From NCBI GenBank assembly GCA_044370335.1, contig JBILVS010000022.1, positions 1 through 32,811 of the forward strand: a DNA stretch of 32,811 nucleotides, read 5' to 3'. The DNA is from REEB509 sp044370335. GTDB taxonomy: Bacteria > Pseudomonadota > Alphaproteobacteria > Caulobacterales > Aquidulcibacteraceae. Below, piece by piece: positions 22,943-31,730 of this stretch. Below the pieces are notes generated by a model that saw only the letters and a program-made list of their open reading frames with translations, was not told the origin of the DNA and ran no database searches. The translations under genes were made by a program, and so were the position numbers. Numbering within the stretch: the first letter of the stretch is position 1; every line of letters begins with the position of its first letter.

Positions 22943-23859
22943 CCCGACGAGGCGCGGTTTTTGGCATTGCGGCGGCGGTGGGCGGGACCGCCCAAGCTGC
23001 GCCTCCGGCGTCCGGCACGCTCTCGGTGTATCCTGACCTGGTATCGGATTTCGTTCCCAGTCGGACGGTTTGGGTTTGGAGTCCGCCGGAGGCGGGGCGT
23101 TATGGCCGACTGCCTGTGATCTATATGCACGACGGTCAGAACCTCTTCGACGACACGCTTGCGGCGTTCGGGGAGTGGGGTGTTGACGAGGCTCTCACTG
23201 CCTTATCGGTGGGGGGAGGACGCGGCGGCGCGATCGTCGTTGGGATCGCCAACACCGATCAACGTCGGCGAGAGTATCTGCCTTCAGGCTATCTCAGTCA
23301 GATCGATCTTTCTGTCCGATCTCGGATCGAAGAGTCGGTCGGGGGGGCGCCGCAGAGCGAGGCCTATGTCGCGTTTCTGACAGAGTTTCTGATGCCGCTC
23401 ATCGCGGCCCATCACCCCGTTGAGCGCCAGCGCGAAAGCGTTTTCACCATGGGCTCGAGCATGGGTGGTTTGATTTCTTTCGAGATCGCTTGTCAGCGTC
23501 CGGATTTATTTGGCGGGGCTGCGTGCTTGTCAACCCACTGGCCCCTGAGATTTGAAGCCTATGAGAGCGCTGAGGCTCTTGTCGCTTGGCAGGAGGCTCT
23601 CTTGCCAGCGGTCGGTCGTTATGTCGCCACGGCGCCGCCGCGAGGGCTCTGTCGGCTCTGGTTTGATTATGGCGACCAAAACCTTGATCGCTGGTACCGC
23701 CCCTATCAGTTGGCGGCGGACGGCGCTTTGCTTGAGCGCGGCTATCGCCGCGGCGAGACCTTCGAGAGCATGTATTATCCCGGTGCGGATCATAATGAGG
23801 CGGCTTGGAGGCGCCGTCTTCAGGATCCGCTGCGTTTCTTGTTGAGGAGTGGGGCATGA
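22936..23859 (+). CDS. Exported alpha/beta-hydrolase esterase (esterase D / CE1-like)
   Basis: Protein of 307 residues with a short signal peptide (MLTRRGAVFGIAAAVGGTAQA; the RR suggests possible Tat export). The fold is the esterase D-like alpha/beta hydrolase: LPVIYMHDGQNLFDD near residue 58, the nucleophile S175 in MGSSMGGLISFE, and the likely catalytic His in YYPGADHNEAAW near the C-terminus. Family members hydrolyse acyl esters on sugars, siderophores or mycolates; the substrate here is unknown. It overlaps the MFS gene by 7 bases and the glucoamylase gene by ATGA, so it is made with the starch enzymes. It may remove acyl groups from decorated glucans, but this is speculation. Confidence 0.8.
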   Translation: MLTRRGAVFGIAAAVGGTAQAAPPASGTLSVYPDLVSDFVPSRTVWVWSPPEAGRYGRLPVIYMHDGQNLFDDTLAAFGEWGVDEALTALSVGGGRGGAIVVGIANTDQRRREYLPSGYLSQIDLSVRSRIEESVGGAPQSEAYVAFLTEFLMPLIAAHHPVERQRESVFTMGSSMGGLISFEIACQRPDLFGGAACLSTHWPLRFEAYESAEALVAWQEALLPAVGRYVATAPPRGLCRLWFDYGDQNLDRWYRPYQLAADGALLERGYRRGETFESMYYPGADHNEAAWRRRLQDPLRFLLRSGA

Positions 23860-26222
23860 AGAAGCGGGGTTGGGTCTGGCGTTCGGCGTTGGCGGGGATG
23901 GCCCTTGGCCTGGGGGGGTGTTTGGGGGCGGCGCCGCCTGATCCGACATGGGCGAGTGCGGCGAAGACCGCTGTTGGGGCCTCCTATGAGGCCTATGTCG
24001 ATGGTCAGTATGCGGACGGTGGCGAGACTGGGGCTGTGTCCCGGGTTTGGTTCTCTGTGGCGGACGGGGTCTTGACCGAGACAATGTATGGCTTGATCCA
24101 CGAAGCCCAGATCAAGAGGCTTCGTGTGGCGGTGATGACGTCCGAAGGTCTCTTTGTTGAGGGGCCTCAGGCCACGACGCGTACAGAGTATCTGCACACG
24201 ACGCCGGAGGGGCGGCCGCTGTCTCCGGCCTATCGGATCGTGACCACAGATCCAGCGGGGCAGGTGGAGATCGTCAAGCATCTCTTTACTGACCCTGATC
24301 GGGACACTCTCATTCTGCGTGTGACGGTCCGAAATTTGACAGATTCGCCGATCACGCCGCACCTTCTTTTGGAGAGTGCGGTCGGCAATACGGGAAGCGG
24401 CGACACTGGATTTGCCACGTTGGAGGCGCTGATCGCACAGGAGGACCATGTTGCGCTGGCTTTGGTTGGGGCCGCGCCGTTCAGCTTTGCGACCGCGGGG
24501 GTCGTCGGGGTCAATGACGGGCTTATCGATCTCGAGGACGGCGTTCTGGATGATCGTCGGCGTCGCGTTGCCCCGGACGCCGGCGGCGTCATGCTCAGCG
24601 CCGCGCTGCCGGCCGTCGAGGGGGAGGCGACCTTCGATTTCGCTCTTGGCTTCGGCGCTGACACGGGCGCGGCGAGGGCGGCTGCAGACGCCAGCCTGGC
24701 GGAAGGCCATGATGCTCTTTTGGCGCGCTTCAACGGCGAGGGCGAGGCGGTTGGCTGGGAGGATTATCTCGCCTCCTTGCCCGATCTTGAGCGGGTCGCC
24801 GCGGAAAGCACAGACGGAGGGCGTCTGGCTTTCGTCAGTGCGCTGATGCTCAAGGTTCAGGAAGATCGGACACACGCCGGCGCTTTGATCGCGTCATTGT
24901 CGAACCCTTGGGGCGAGAGCACGCCCGCCATTCGTCCGGCTACAGGGTATAAGGCCGTTTGGCCACGCGATTTCTACCAAGTGGCGATGGCCCTCGCCGC
25001 CCTGGGCGATCGGGAAACGGCGCTCGCCGCCTATCGCTATCTGCCGACGGTCCAGGTTGGCTCTGAGACAACGGGAAATTCTGGGGACGGCGGCTGGTTT
25101 CTTCAGAAGTCGGAGGTCGACGGGACGCCGGAATGGGTGGCTGTTCAGTTTGACCAGACCGCAATGCCGATCATGCTAGGCTGGCAGTTGTGGCAGCGGG
25201 GTTGGCTGTCGGACGCGGAGGTCGCGGAGAGCTACGATCAGATGCTTCGTCCGGCGGCGGCGTTTCTTGTCAATGGCGGACGCGCCTCCATTGACTGGAA
25301 CGCGGAGCAAGTCGTTCCGCCGCGCACCCAGCAGGAGCGATGGGAAGAACAGGCGGGCCTGTCACCCTCTACAACCGCTGCGATGATCGCGGGCCTTGTG
25401 AGCGCTGCGGATATCGCCACGCACCTGGGGCGGCGCGACGAGGCGTCACAGTATCTCGATGCGGCTGATCGCTTTCAAGCGATGCTCCGGGAGCGAATGG
25501 TCACGACCTCAGGCGTTTATGGCGATGGCAGGTACTTCCTTCGGATCAATACCGACGATGATCCGAACAATGATAGTCCAGTGGAAAGCCGGAACGGGCA
25601 AGAGGCCGTTGCCGAGGACGTTATGATGGACGCAGGCTTTCTTGAACTTGTCCGCTACGGCGTTATGAGAGCGGATGATCCGGATGTGCTCGGCAGTCTT
25701 CCCGAACTAGACGATGAAAGCCGTCCGGATCTGACGCGGGTGCGCTATAGCTTCCGCTTCGCGGGGGACGAGGCCGTTTACCCTGGCTGGCGTCGCTATG
25801 GCGTCGACGGCTATGGCGAACGAACGACCGATGGTTCGGGCTATGGCGCGGGAGGGGCGATGAATCCGGCGCAGCGGGGCCGGGTATGGCCGCTTCTGAC
25901 AGGCGAGCGCGGGCACCACGCGCTGGCTTTGGCGCTTATCGGAGGGGGGCCGTCTGCGGATGAATTGGACCAAATCCGAACGACTTTCGTGACCGCGATG
26001 GAACGCTTCGCCAACGAGGGGCTGCTGCTTCCTGAGCAAGTGTGGGACGGGGTCGGGGTTGGGGTCAACCTCGCGATGGGGGAGGGGACCAATAGCGCAA
26101 CGCCGCTTGCGTGGAGCCACGCGGAGTATCTGAAGCTGTTGCGCTCATTGGCGGACAGAGCAGTGTGGGATCGGAACCCGCGAGTGGCCGCCCGTTATGG
26201 CAATGGGAGTTCTGCGCCATGA
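23856..26222 (+). CDS. GH15 glucoamylase, lipoprotein
   Basis: Protein of 788 residues. The lipoprotein signal ends in lipobox LGGC with C22; the +2 residue is Leu, so outer-membrane sorting is expected by the usual rule. An N-terminal beta-sandwich (about residues 40-300) precedes the (alpha/alpha)6 barrel, as in bacterial glucoamylases and glucodextranases. Key motifs are YKAVWPRDFYQVAMAL (D372), SRNGQEAVAEDVMMDAGFLE, NPAQRGRVWPLLTGERGHH and LAWSHAEYLKLL with E757 as the likely base. It should release beta-glucose from chain ends of starch or maltodextrin. The ATG at 23856 has GAGGAG just upstream and overlaps the esterase stop. It ends in an ATGA overlap with the next GH13 gene. Confidence 0.92.
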   Translation: MKKRGWVWRSALAGMALGLGGCLGAAPPDPTWASAAKTAVGASYEAYVDGQYADGGETGAVSRVWFSVADGVLTETMYGLIHEAQIKRLRVAVMTSEGLFVEGPQATTRTEYLHTTPEGRPLSPAYRIVTTDPAGQVEIVKHLFTDPDRDTLILRVTVRNLTDSPITPHLLLESAVGNTGSGDTGFATLEALIAQEDHVALALVGAAPFSFATAGVVGVNDGLIDLEDGVLDDRRRRVAPDAGGVMLSAALPAVEGEATFDFALGFGADTGAARAAADASLAEGHDALLARFNGEGEAVGWEDYLASLPDLERVAAESTDGGRLAFVSALMLKVQEDRTHAGALIASLSNPWGESTPAIRPATGYKAVWPRDFYQVAMALAALGDRETALAAYRYLPTVQVGSETTGNSGDGGWFLQKSEVDGTPEWVAVQFDQTAMPIMLGWQLWQRGWLSDAEVAESYDQMLRPAAAFLVNGGRASIDWNAEQVVPPRTQQERWEEQAGLSPSTTAAMIAGLVSAADIATHLGRRDEASQYLDAADRFQAMLRERMVTTSGVYGDGRYFLRINTDDDPNNDSPVESRNGQEAVAEDVMMDAGFLELVRYGVMRADDPDVLGSLPELDDESRPDLTRVRYSFRFAGDEAVYPGWRRYGVDGYGERTTDGSGYGAGGAMNPAQRGRVWPLLTGERGHHALALALIGGGPSADELDQIRTTFVTAMERFANEGLLLPEQVWDGVGVGVNLAMGEGTNSATPLAWSHAEYLKLLRSLADRAVWDRNPRVAARYGNGSSAP

Positions 26223-27637
26223 GGACAAGGCTGTTTCGTCCGTTTGCGGCCCTTTTTGCCGGGCTTTTGGGGCTTGTTGCGGCGTGCGCGCCCGCGGTTG
26301 AGACGCCGAGCCCCTATGAGCCGCGTCCCTATGTGGAACTCGCCCACCCCGAGTGGGCGCGGGATGCGGTAATCTATCAGATCAACACCCGTCAGTTTAC
26401 GGAGGAAGGCACGTTCCGCGCGGCGCAAGAGCAATTGCCGCGCCTGGCGGAGCTTGGGGTGGATATCCTCTGGGTGATGCCGATCCACCCGATCGGCGAG
26501 CAGAACCGCAAAGGCACGCTGGGCAGCCCTTACTCGGTAAGGGACTATTATGGCGTCAATCCTGAGTTTGGAACCCTTGAGGACCTGAAGGCCTTCGTGG
26601 ATGAAGCGCATCGCCTAGGGATGCATGTCATCCTCGATTGGGTCGCAAACCACACCGCTTGGGATAATGCTCTGGTGACGGAGCATCCAGATTGGTACGA
26701 ACGTGACTGGAACGGCGCCTTCATGTCCACACCATATTGGGATTGGACTGACATCATCGATCTTGATTACGATAGTCCGGGCCTGCGGCAGTACATGACC
26801 GAGGCCATGGTCTATTGGGTTCGGGAAGCCGGGATCGACGGCTTCAGGGCCGATGTGGCGGGCTATGTGCCGCTCGACTTCTGGGAAAATGTGCGACGGG
26901 AGCTGGAGGCGATTAAACCTGTCTTCATGCTGGCGGAGTTTGATCAGCGCGACGTCCACGCCCGAGCCTTCGACGCCTCCTACAGCTGGGAGTGGAACAA
27001 CGCGATGCACAGCATTGCCATGGGCCGTGCCGATGTGGGGGCGCTTTTTGGATACTATTCGGGTAACGTAAGCGCGTGGCCGCAGGACGCCTATCGGCTG
27101 ACTTACACCAGCAACCACGATCAGAATGCATGGACTGCGACGATGAACGAGCGTTTCGGCCCCGCAAGAGATGCAGCGATCGTGTTGTCCTTCGTCGGGG
27201 AGGGGATCCCTATGCTTTACAACGGGCAGGAGGCGGGAGAGCCAGCGCAGCTTGCGTTTTTTGAGGACGACCCTATTCGGTGGCGGGAGGATCCGGTCGA
27301 GGATTTGTTCCGCTCGCTGATTGAGCTCAAGACCGAGACCTCGGCTCTCTGGAACGGCGCGGCGGGGGCTCGGATGGTCCCGGTGGAGAACTCCGCGCCA
27401 ATGCAGGTCTTCACGTTCGTGCGCCGCGATGAAGCAAGCGCAGTCTTTGCAGCGATCAACTTCTCGCCAAGCGAGCAGACGATCAGTTTTCCCGCGGGGC
27501 CGCATTTTGGGTCGTGGACGGAGCATTTCAGCGGCGAGGCTGTGACGTTTGGGGCGGATACCATCCTGACGCTTCCTGCCTGGGGCTATCAGGTGTTCGT
27601 GAACGACGGGGCGACTTTGACCCCATCCGCTCAGTAG
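26219..27637 (+). CDS. GH13 alpha-amylase-family lipoprotein
   Basis: Protein of 472 residues. The lipobox VAAC has C23 as the lipid-modified residue and Ala at +2, so it should be anchored in the outer membrane or periplasm. The compact GH13 barrel starts at WARDAVIYQINTRQFTEEG. Catalytic residues are D212 (GFRADVAGY), E240 (MLAEFDQ) and D301 (TSNHDQNAW). A short C-terminal beta domain closes the protein (VFTFVRR, FAAINFSP). It probably cuts maltodextrins; the exact bond and product specificity cannot be told from sequence alone. Its start overlaps the glucoamylase stop and the pair form consecutive lipoprotein glycosidases. Confidence 0.9.
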   Translation: MRTRLFRPFAALFAGLLGLVAACAPAVETPSPYEPRPYVELAHPEWARDAVIYQINTRQFTEEGTFRAAQEQLPRLAELGVDILWVMPIHPIGEQNRKGTLGSPYSVRDYYGVNPEFGTLEDLKAFVDEAHRLGMHVILDWVANHTAWDNALVTEHPDWYERDWNGAFMSTPYWDWTDIIDLDYDSPGLRQYMTEAMVYWVREAGIDGFRADVAGYVPLDFWENVRRELEAIKPVFMLAEFDQRDVHARAFDASYSWEWNNAMHSIAMGRADVGALFGYYSGNVSAWPQDAYRLTYTSNHDQNAWTATMNERFGPARDAAIVLSFVGEGIPMLYNGQEAGEPAQLAFFEDDPIRWREDPVEDLFRSLIELKTETSALWNGAAGARMVPVENSAPMQVFTFVRRDEASAVFAAINFSPSEQTISFPAGPHFGSWTEHFSGEAVTFGADTILTLPAWGYQVFVNDGATLTPSAQ

Positions 27638-27673
27638 GCGGACGAAGAGTTGGCGGGATAGGGGAGAAGCAAG

Positions 27674-29254
27674 ATGGGGCTGTCGCAACTGGATCTGCTC
27701 ATTGTCGGGGGCTATGCGGTGACCCTTGTGGGGCTTGCGTGGTTTCTGTCACGCGAGAAAACTGGACACGACAAAGACGCCAAGGACTACTTCTTGGCCT
27801 CCCAGGCTTTGCCATGGTGGGCGGTTGGGGCGTCACTCATCGCCTCCAACATCTCGGCCGAGCAGATTATCGGCATGTCGGGCTCTGGCTATGTCGTGGG
27901 GCTCGCTATCGCCAGCTATGAATGGATGGCGGCGGCAACTTTGCTCATTGTGGGCAAGTTCTTTCTGCCCGTCTTTCTCAAGCGCGGCATCTACACGATG
28001 CCACAGTTTCTTGAGCAGCGCTTCGACACGCGGGTCAAAACCGTGATGTCGATCTTTTGGTTGATGCTTTACACCTTCGTGAACTTGACGGCGATCCTTT
28101 GGCTGGGAGCGACCGCGATCAATGGCTTGTCAGGTTTCGACATCACCTACGCGATCATGGCCTTGGCGGCTTTCGCGGTCATCTATTCGATCTATGGCGG
28201 TCTGAAGGCTGTGGCGCTCACCGACATCGTGCAGGTGGTGCTGCTGGTGGCGGGGGGCGTGCTGATCACGTGGCTTGCGCTTGATCGCGTCGCGGGCGGC
28301 GCTGGCCCTGTCGAGGGCTTCAAAGTGCTTCTGGATCAAGCGCCGCAGAAATTCGACATGATTCTGTCTCCGGACAATCCAGAGTATAAGAATCTCCCAG
28401 GCCTTGCTGTGCTTGTGGGTGGTATGTGGATGATGAACCTCTCCTACTGGGGCTTCAATCAGTACATCATCCAGCGGGCCCTGGCGGCCAAGAGCGTCGA
28501 CGAGGCGCAAAAGGGCATTCTGTTCGCTGCGTTCCTGAAGATGTTGATGCCCTTGATCATCGTGATCCCGGGGATCGCGGCCTATGTGCTTGCGCAAGAC
28601 CCGAGCAGCGGGGTTTCGGTTGGTCGTCCGGATCAGGCATATTCAAGTCTGATGGCCCTGACGCCCGAGGGCATCCGCGGTCTCATATTCGCAGGCCTTC
28701 TGGCCGCCATCGTGTCTTCGCTCGGGTCGATGATGAATTCGATCTCGACCATCTTTACGATGGACATCTACCGCCCGCTGATGCGGCGCGACGCCAGCGA
28801 GGGGCAACTGGTCGCTATGGGTCGGATCGTCGGGGTGTCGGCGATCGTGATCGCGGTTCTCGTGGCGCAACCGCTCTTGGGTAACTTCCCGCAGGCGTTC
28901 CAGTTCATTCAAGAGTTCACCGGCTTCTTTACACCTGGGATCTGTGCGATTTTCATCCTCGGCGTTTTCTGGAAAGGGGCCACAGCGAGCGGCGCCCTTT
29001 TGGCGGCCATCGCCACCTTCGCGCTGTCCTGGGCCGGCAAGATCTATCTGCCAGAGATGCCGTTCATGGACCGCGTTCTTTACGTCTTCTTGGCATGCTG
29101 CGGCATTATGCTGATTGCCGGCCTTTTGGAGCGCAAACCGCAACCAAAGGCGATCGCGCTTGGCGACATATCGTTCCGGACCGGGCTCGACTATAATGTC
29201 GGGGCGGCGGTCGTTCTGGCGATGCTGGCTGCGGTGTACACGGTCTTTTGGTAA
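27674..29254 (+). CDS. Sodium/glucose symporter of the SSS family (SGLT-type)
   Basis: Membrane protein of 526 residues with about 14 hydrophobic segments. The signature of SGLT proteins is plain: VGASLIASNISAEQIIGMSG near residue 52, then YGGLKAVALTDIVQ, WMMNLSYWGFNQYIIQR and FAGLLAAIVSSLGSMMNS. It is very like the Vibrio sodium-galactose transporter class. By context it imports the glucose released in the periplasm by the GH15, GH97 and GH13 enzymes, driven by a sodium gradient. The ATG at 27674 follows GGGGAG. It lies 36 bases after the GH13 gene and 18 bases before glucokinase. Confidence 0.9.
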   Translation: MGLSQLDLLIVGGYAVTLVGLAWFLSREKTGHDKDAKDYFLASQALPWWAVGASLIASNISAEQIIGMSGSGYVVGLAIASYEWMAAATLLIVGKFFLPVFLKRGIYTMPQFLEQRFDTRVKTVMSIFWLMLYTFVNLTAILWLGATAINGLSGFDITYAIMALAAFAVIYSIYGGLKAVALTDIVQVVLLVAGGVLITWLALDRVAGGAGPVEGFKVLLDQAPQKFDMILSPDNPEYKNLPGLAVLVGGMWMMNLSYWGFNQYIIQRALAAKSVDEAQKGILFAAFLKMLMPLIIVIPGIAAYVLAQDPSSGVSVGRPDQAYSSLMALTPEGIRGLIFAGLLAAIVSSLGSMMNSISTIFTMDIYRPLMRRDASEGQLVAMGRIVGVSAIVIAVLVAQPLLGNFPQAFQFIQEFTGFFTPGICAIFILGVFWKGATASGALLAAIATFALSWAGKIYLPEMPFMDRVLYVFLACCGIMLIAGLLERKPQPKAIALGDISFRTGLDYNVGAAVVLAMLAAVYTVFW

Positions 29255-29272
29255 GGCGGCCGGAGTGAAGCG

Positions 29273-30268
29273 ATGCAGGTCGGGGATCGACCGGGAACTC
29301 TGGCGCTTGTCGGCGACGTGGGCGGCACCAATTGCCGCCTGGCGTTGTTCACATTCACTGGCGAAGTGCTGGCGCGTTGGCGCTGCATGACCGATGACTT
29401 CCCTGGGCCGGGAGAGGCTATCGAGTCCTTCCTGGCCGGGCAGAGCGACCTTCTGCGTCGCCAGCCGCTTTCGTCCGGAGCCGTTGCAATCGCGGCGCCG
29501 ACCGGGGTTGAGAGCGTGCAGCTGACCAATTCGCCCTGGCGCTTCGACCGCCCGCAACTTGAGCGGCAGCTTGGCTTGCGTCGGTTTCTTTTGGTCAATG
29601 ACCTTGCCGCGCAGGCGCGGGCGGTCATGGATGCGCCATCGTCCAGCCTTGAGGTCATCGGCGGGCCCCTTCTGACGGCGCTGTCGGGGACTGTCGCCGT
29701 CGTGGGCCCTGGGACCGGGCTTGGCGTCGCGCGGGTCGACATGGACCATCGCAGCTTAGCCGCCACAGAGGGCGGACATGTCGGCTTCGCCCCGAACGAC
29801 GATGTGGAGTTGGAGCTGTTGCGCTTCTGGCGGCTGCATCTGGGACGGGTGACTAACGAACATGTGATTTCCGGCCCCGGATTGGTTCGGGTCTACCGGG
29901 CGCTTGCAGCGCTTAACGATCGCCAGGTGCATGCGATCGAAGGGCCTGAGATTATGCGCCGCGCTTTGGGGCGCGAGGATCCGGCCTGTCTTGACGCTGT
30001 GGAGCGGTTTGCGAAGATTCTCGGCGCGGTGTGCGCGGACATTGTCTTGGCGCAAGGCGCGCATAGCTTGGCTTTGGTGGGCGGCATCCCCGAGGCGATG
30101 CTGCCGATCCTGAGACAGGGCGGCTTTCGAGCCCGGTTTGAGCAGCGCGGTCCCGGGGGCGCGTTCTTGGCGTCGACGCCCAGCGTGTTCGTGGCCATGG
30201 CGGATCTTGGTCTGCGAGGGGCCTTGGCGTGTCTGCAAGACGCCGTTTTGGCAGAGGGAGTTTCATGA
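29273..30268 (+). CDS. glk: Glucokinase
   Basis: Protein of 331 residues, the length of the Glk-type (non-ROK) glucokinases. Motifs: LVGDVGGTNCRLAL (phosphate-binding, residues 12-25), LLVNDLAAQA with the catalytic-type D110, VVGPGTGLGVARV, and EGGHVGFAPNDDVELELL, which carries sugar-binding residues. The adenosine motif is ADIVLAQGAHSLALVGGIP. It phosphorylates glucose to glucose 6-phosphate with ATP in the cytoplasm. It is placed between the sodium/glucose symporter and zwf, with an ATGA overlap with zwf, so uptake and the first two catabolic steps are co-transcribed. Confidence 0.93.
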   Translation: MQVGDRPGTLALVGDVGGTNCRLALFTFTGEVLARWRCMTDDFPGPGEAIESFLAGQSDLLRRQPLSSGAVAIAAPTGVESVQLTNSPWRFDRPQLERQLGLRRFLLVNDLAAQARAVMDAPSSSLEVIGGPLLTALSGTVAVVGPGTGLGVARVDMDHRSLAATEGGHVGFAPNDDVELELLRFWRLHLGRVTNEHVISGPGLVRVYRALAALNDRQVHAIEGPEIMRRALGREDPACLDAVERFAKILGAVCADIVLAQGAHSLALVGGIPEAMLPILRQGGFRARFEQRGPGGAFLASTPSVFVAMADLGLRGALACLQDAVLAEGVS

Positions 30269-31713
30269 CCGCGCCTTTTAGCAAGGCCTTCGTTCTCTTT
30301 GGCGCGACCGGAGATCTCGCCAAGCGAATGATCTGGCCGTCGCTTTACCATATGGATCGGGATGGTCTGCTTCCGGACGGATGCCGGCTGATCGGCGTTG
30401 CTCGCGAAAAGACGGACTCAGACGGTTTGCAGGCCATCGTGCAGACGGCGGTGGAGGCCTTTGTCGGCCCTGAGTTTCAGGACGGCGCTGCGCTCAGGCG
30501 TTTTCTTGGGCGGATCGGTTTTGTTCGAGCGGACGCCTCGAAACCGGAGGACTTCCGCGCCTTAGCTGAGACGCTGGGCGAGCACGCGGAGCGGGCGCTC
30601 TATTATTTCGCAACCGCCCCTGCGCTTTATGGCGCGGCATGCCGTGGTCTTGCGTTGGCTGGTCTTGCCGACCGCGCGGGCGGGGTGCTTCTGGAGAAGC
30701 CGATCGGCAAGGATTTGGCCTCGTCGATCGTCATCAATGATGCGGTCGCGGAAATTTTTGACGAGCGCCGGATATTCCGGGTTGATCACTATCTGGGCAA
30801 AGAGGCGGTTCAGAATCTGTTGGCGTTGCGCTTCGCCAACACGATTTTTGAGCCGCTATGGAACAACCGTTCGATCGAGCATGTGCAGATCACGATCTCA
30901 GAGACTGTCGGCGTTGAAGGGCGGTGGTCGTACTACAACGCCAGCGGCGCCCTGCGCGACATGGTGCAGAACCATTTGCTTCAGTTGTTGTGCCTTGTGG
31001 CGATGGAGCCTCCGGCGGCGTTTGACGCCGAATCCGTCCGGAACGAGAAGATCAAGGTCTTACGGTCGCTCCGCCCTATTTCTGGCGGGTTCGTTCTGCA
31101 ACGAACCGTGGCCGGACAATATCGGGCCGGTGTTTCCGGCGGCGTCACGGTCCCTGGCTATCTCGACGAAGGCGAGGGTGCGAGCGACACTGAAACATTC
31201 GTCGCGATCCGGGCGGACATTGACAACTGGCGCTGGGCCGGCGTCCCGTTCTTCCTGCGGACGGGCAAGCGAATGACGGATCGGCGTACGGAAATCGTGG
31301 TGCGGTTCAAGCCCGTGCCGCACAATATTTTCGGGCATGGGGCCGGCGCAACGCAGAACGTCCTTCGGATTCAACTGCAGCCGCAGGAAACCGTGGAGTT
31401 AGAGATCATCGCCAAGGAGCCAGGCCTTTCGGGCGCTCGTCTGCGGCCGGTCACGCTCGATCTGTCGCTTACGCGAGCGTTCCAGGGGCGCCGACGCATC
31501 GCTTACGAGCGGCTGATCCTTGACGCCCTTAAGGGGGACACCACGCTGTTCCTTCGACGCGACGAGATCGAAGCAGCCTGGGCCTGGGTGGACGATATTT
31601 CGTCGGGTTGGGCCAAGGCCGGGGAGCCGCCGAAGCCCTATCCCGCAGGCTCTTGGGGGCCCTCCGCGGCGATTGCGTTGATCGAGCGCGCCGGGTTCTC
31701 TTGGGCTGAGTGA
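30265..31713 (+). CDS. zwf: Glucose-6-phosphate 1-dehydrogenase
   Basis: Protein of 482 residues, normal length. The coenzyme-binding motif is FGATGDLAKR (residues 12-21). LEKPIGKDL and RVDHYLGKEAVQN (H175) form the substrate-binding region, and H237 in MVQNHLLQLLC matches the catalytic base of the family. It oxidises glucose 6-phosphate to 6-phosphogluconolactone and makes NAD(P)H, the entry to the Entner-Doudoroff and pentose phosphate routes. I chose the ATG at 30265 because GAGGGAG precedes it and it overlaps the glk stop; a frame open from 30229 lies inside glk. It is followed directly by pgl. Confidence 0.97.
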   Translation: MTAPFSKAFVLFGATGDLAKRMIWPSLYHMDRDGLLPDGCRLIGVAREKTDSDGLQAIVQTAVEAFVGPEFQDGAALRRFLGRIGFVRADASKPEDFRALAETLGEHAERALYYFATAPALYGAACRGLALAGLADRAGGVLLEKPIGKDLASSIVINDAVAEIFDERRIFRVDHYLGKEAVQNLLALRFANTIFEPLWNNRSIEHVQITISETVGVEGRWSYYNASGALRDMVQNHLLQLLCLVAMEPPAAFDAESVRNEKIKVLRSLRPISGGFVLQRTVAGQYRAGVSGGVTVPGYLDEGEGASDTETFVAIRADIDNWRWAGVPFFLRTGKRMTDRRTEIVVRFKPVPHNIFGHGAGATQNVLRIQLQPQETVELEIIAKEPGLSGARLRPVTLDLSLTRAFQGRRRIAYERLILDALKGDTTLFLRRDEIEAAWAWVDDISSGWAKAGEPPKPYPAGSWGPSAAIALIERAGFSWAE

Positions 31714-31730
31714 AAGAGTGGAATTGGACC

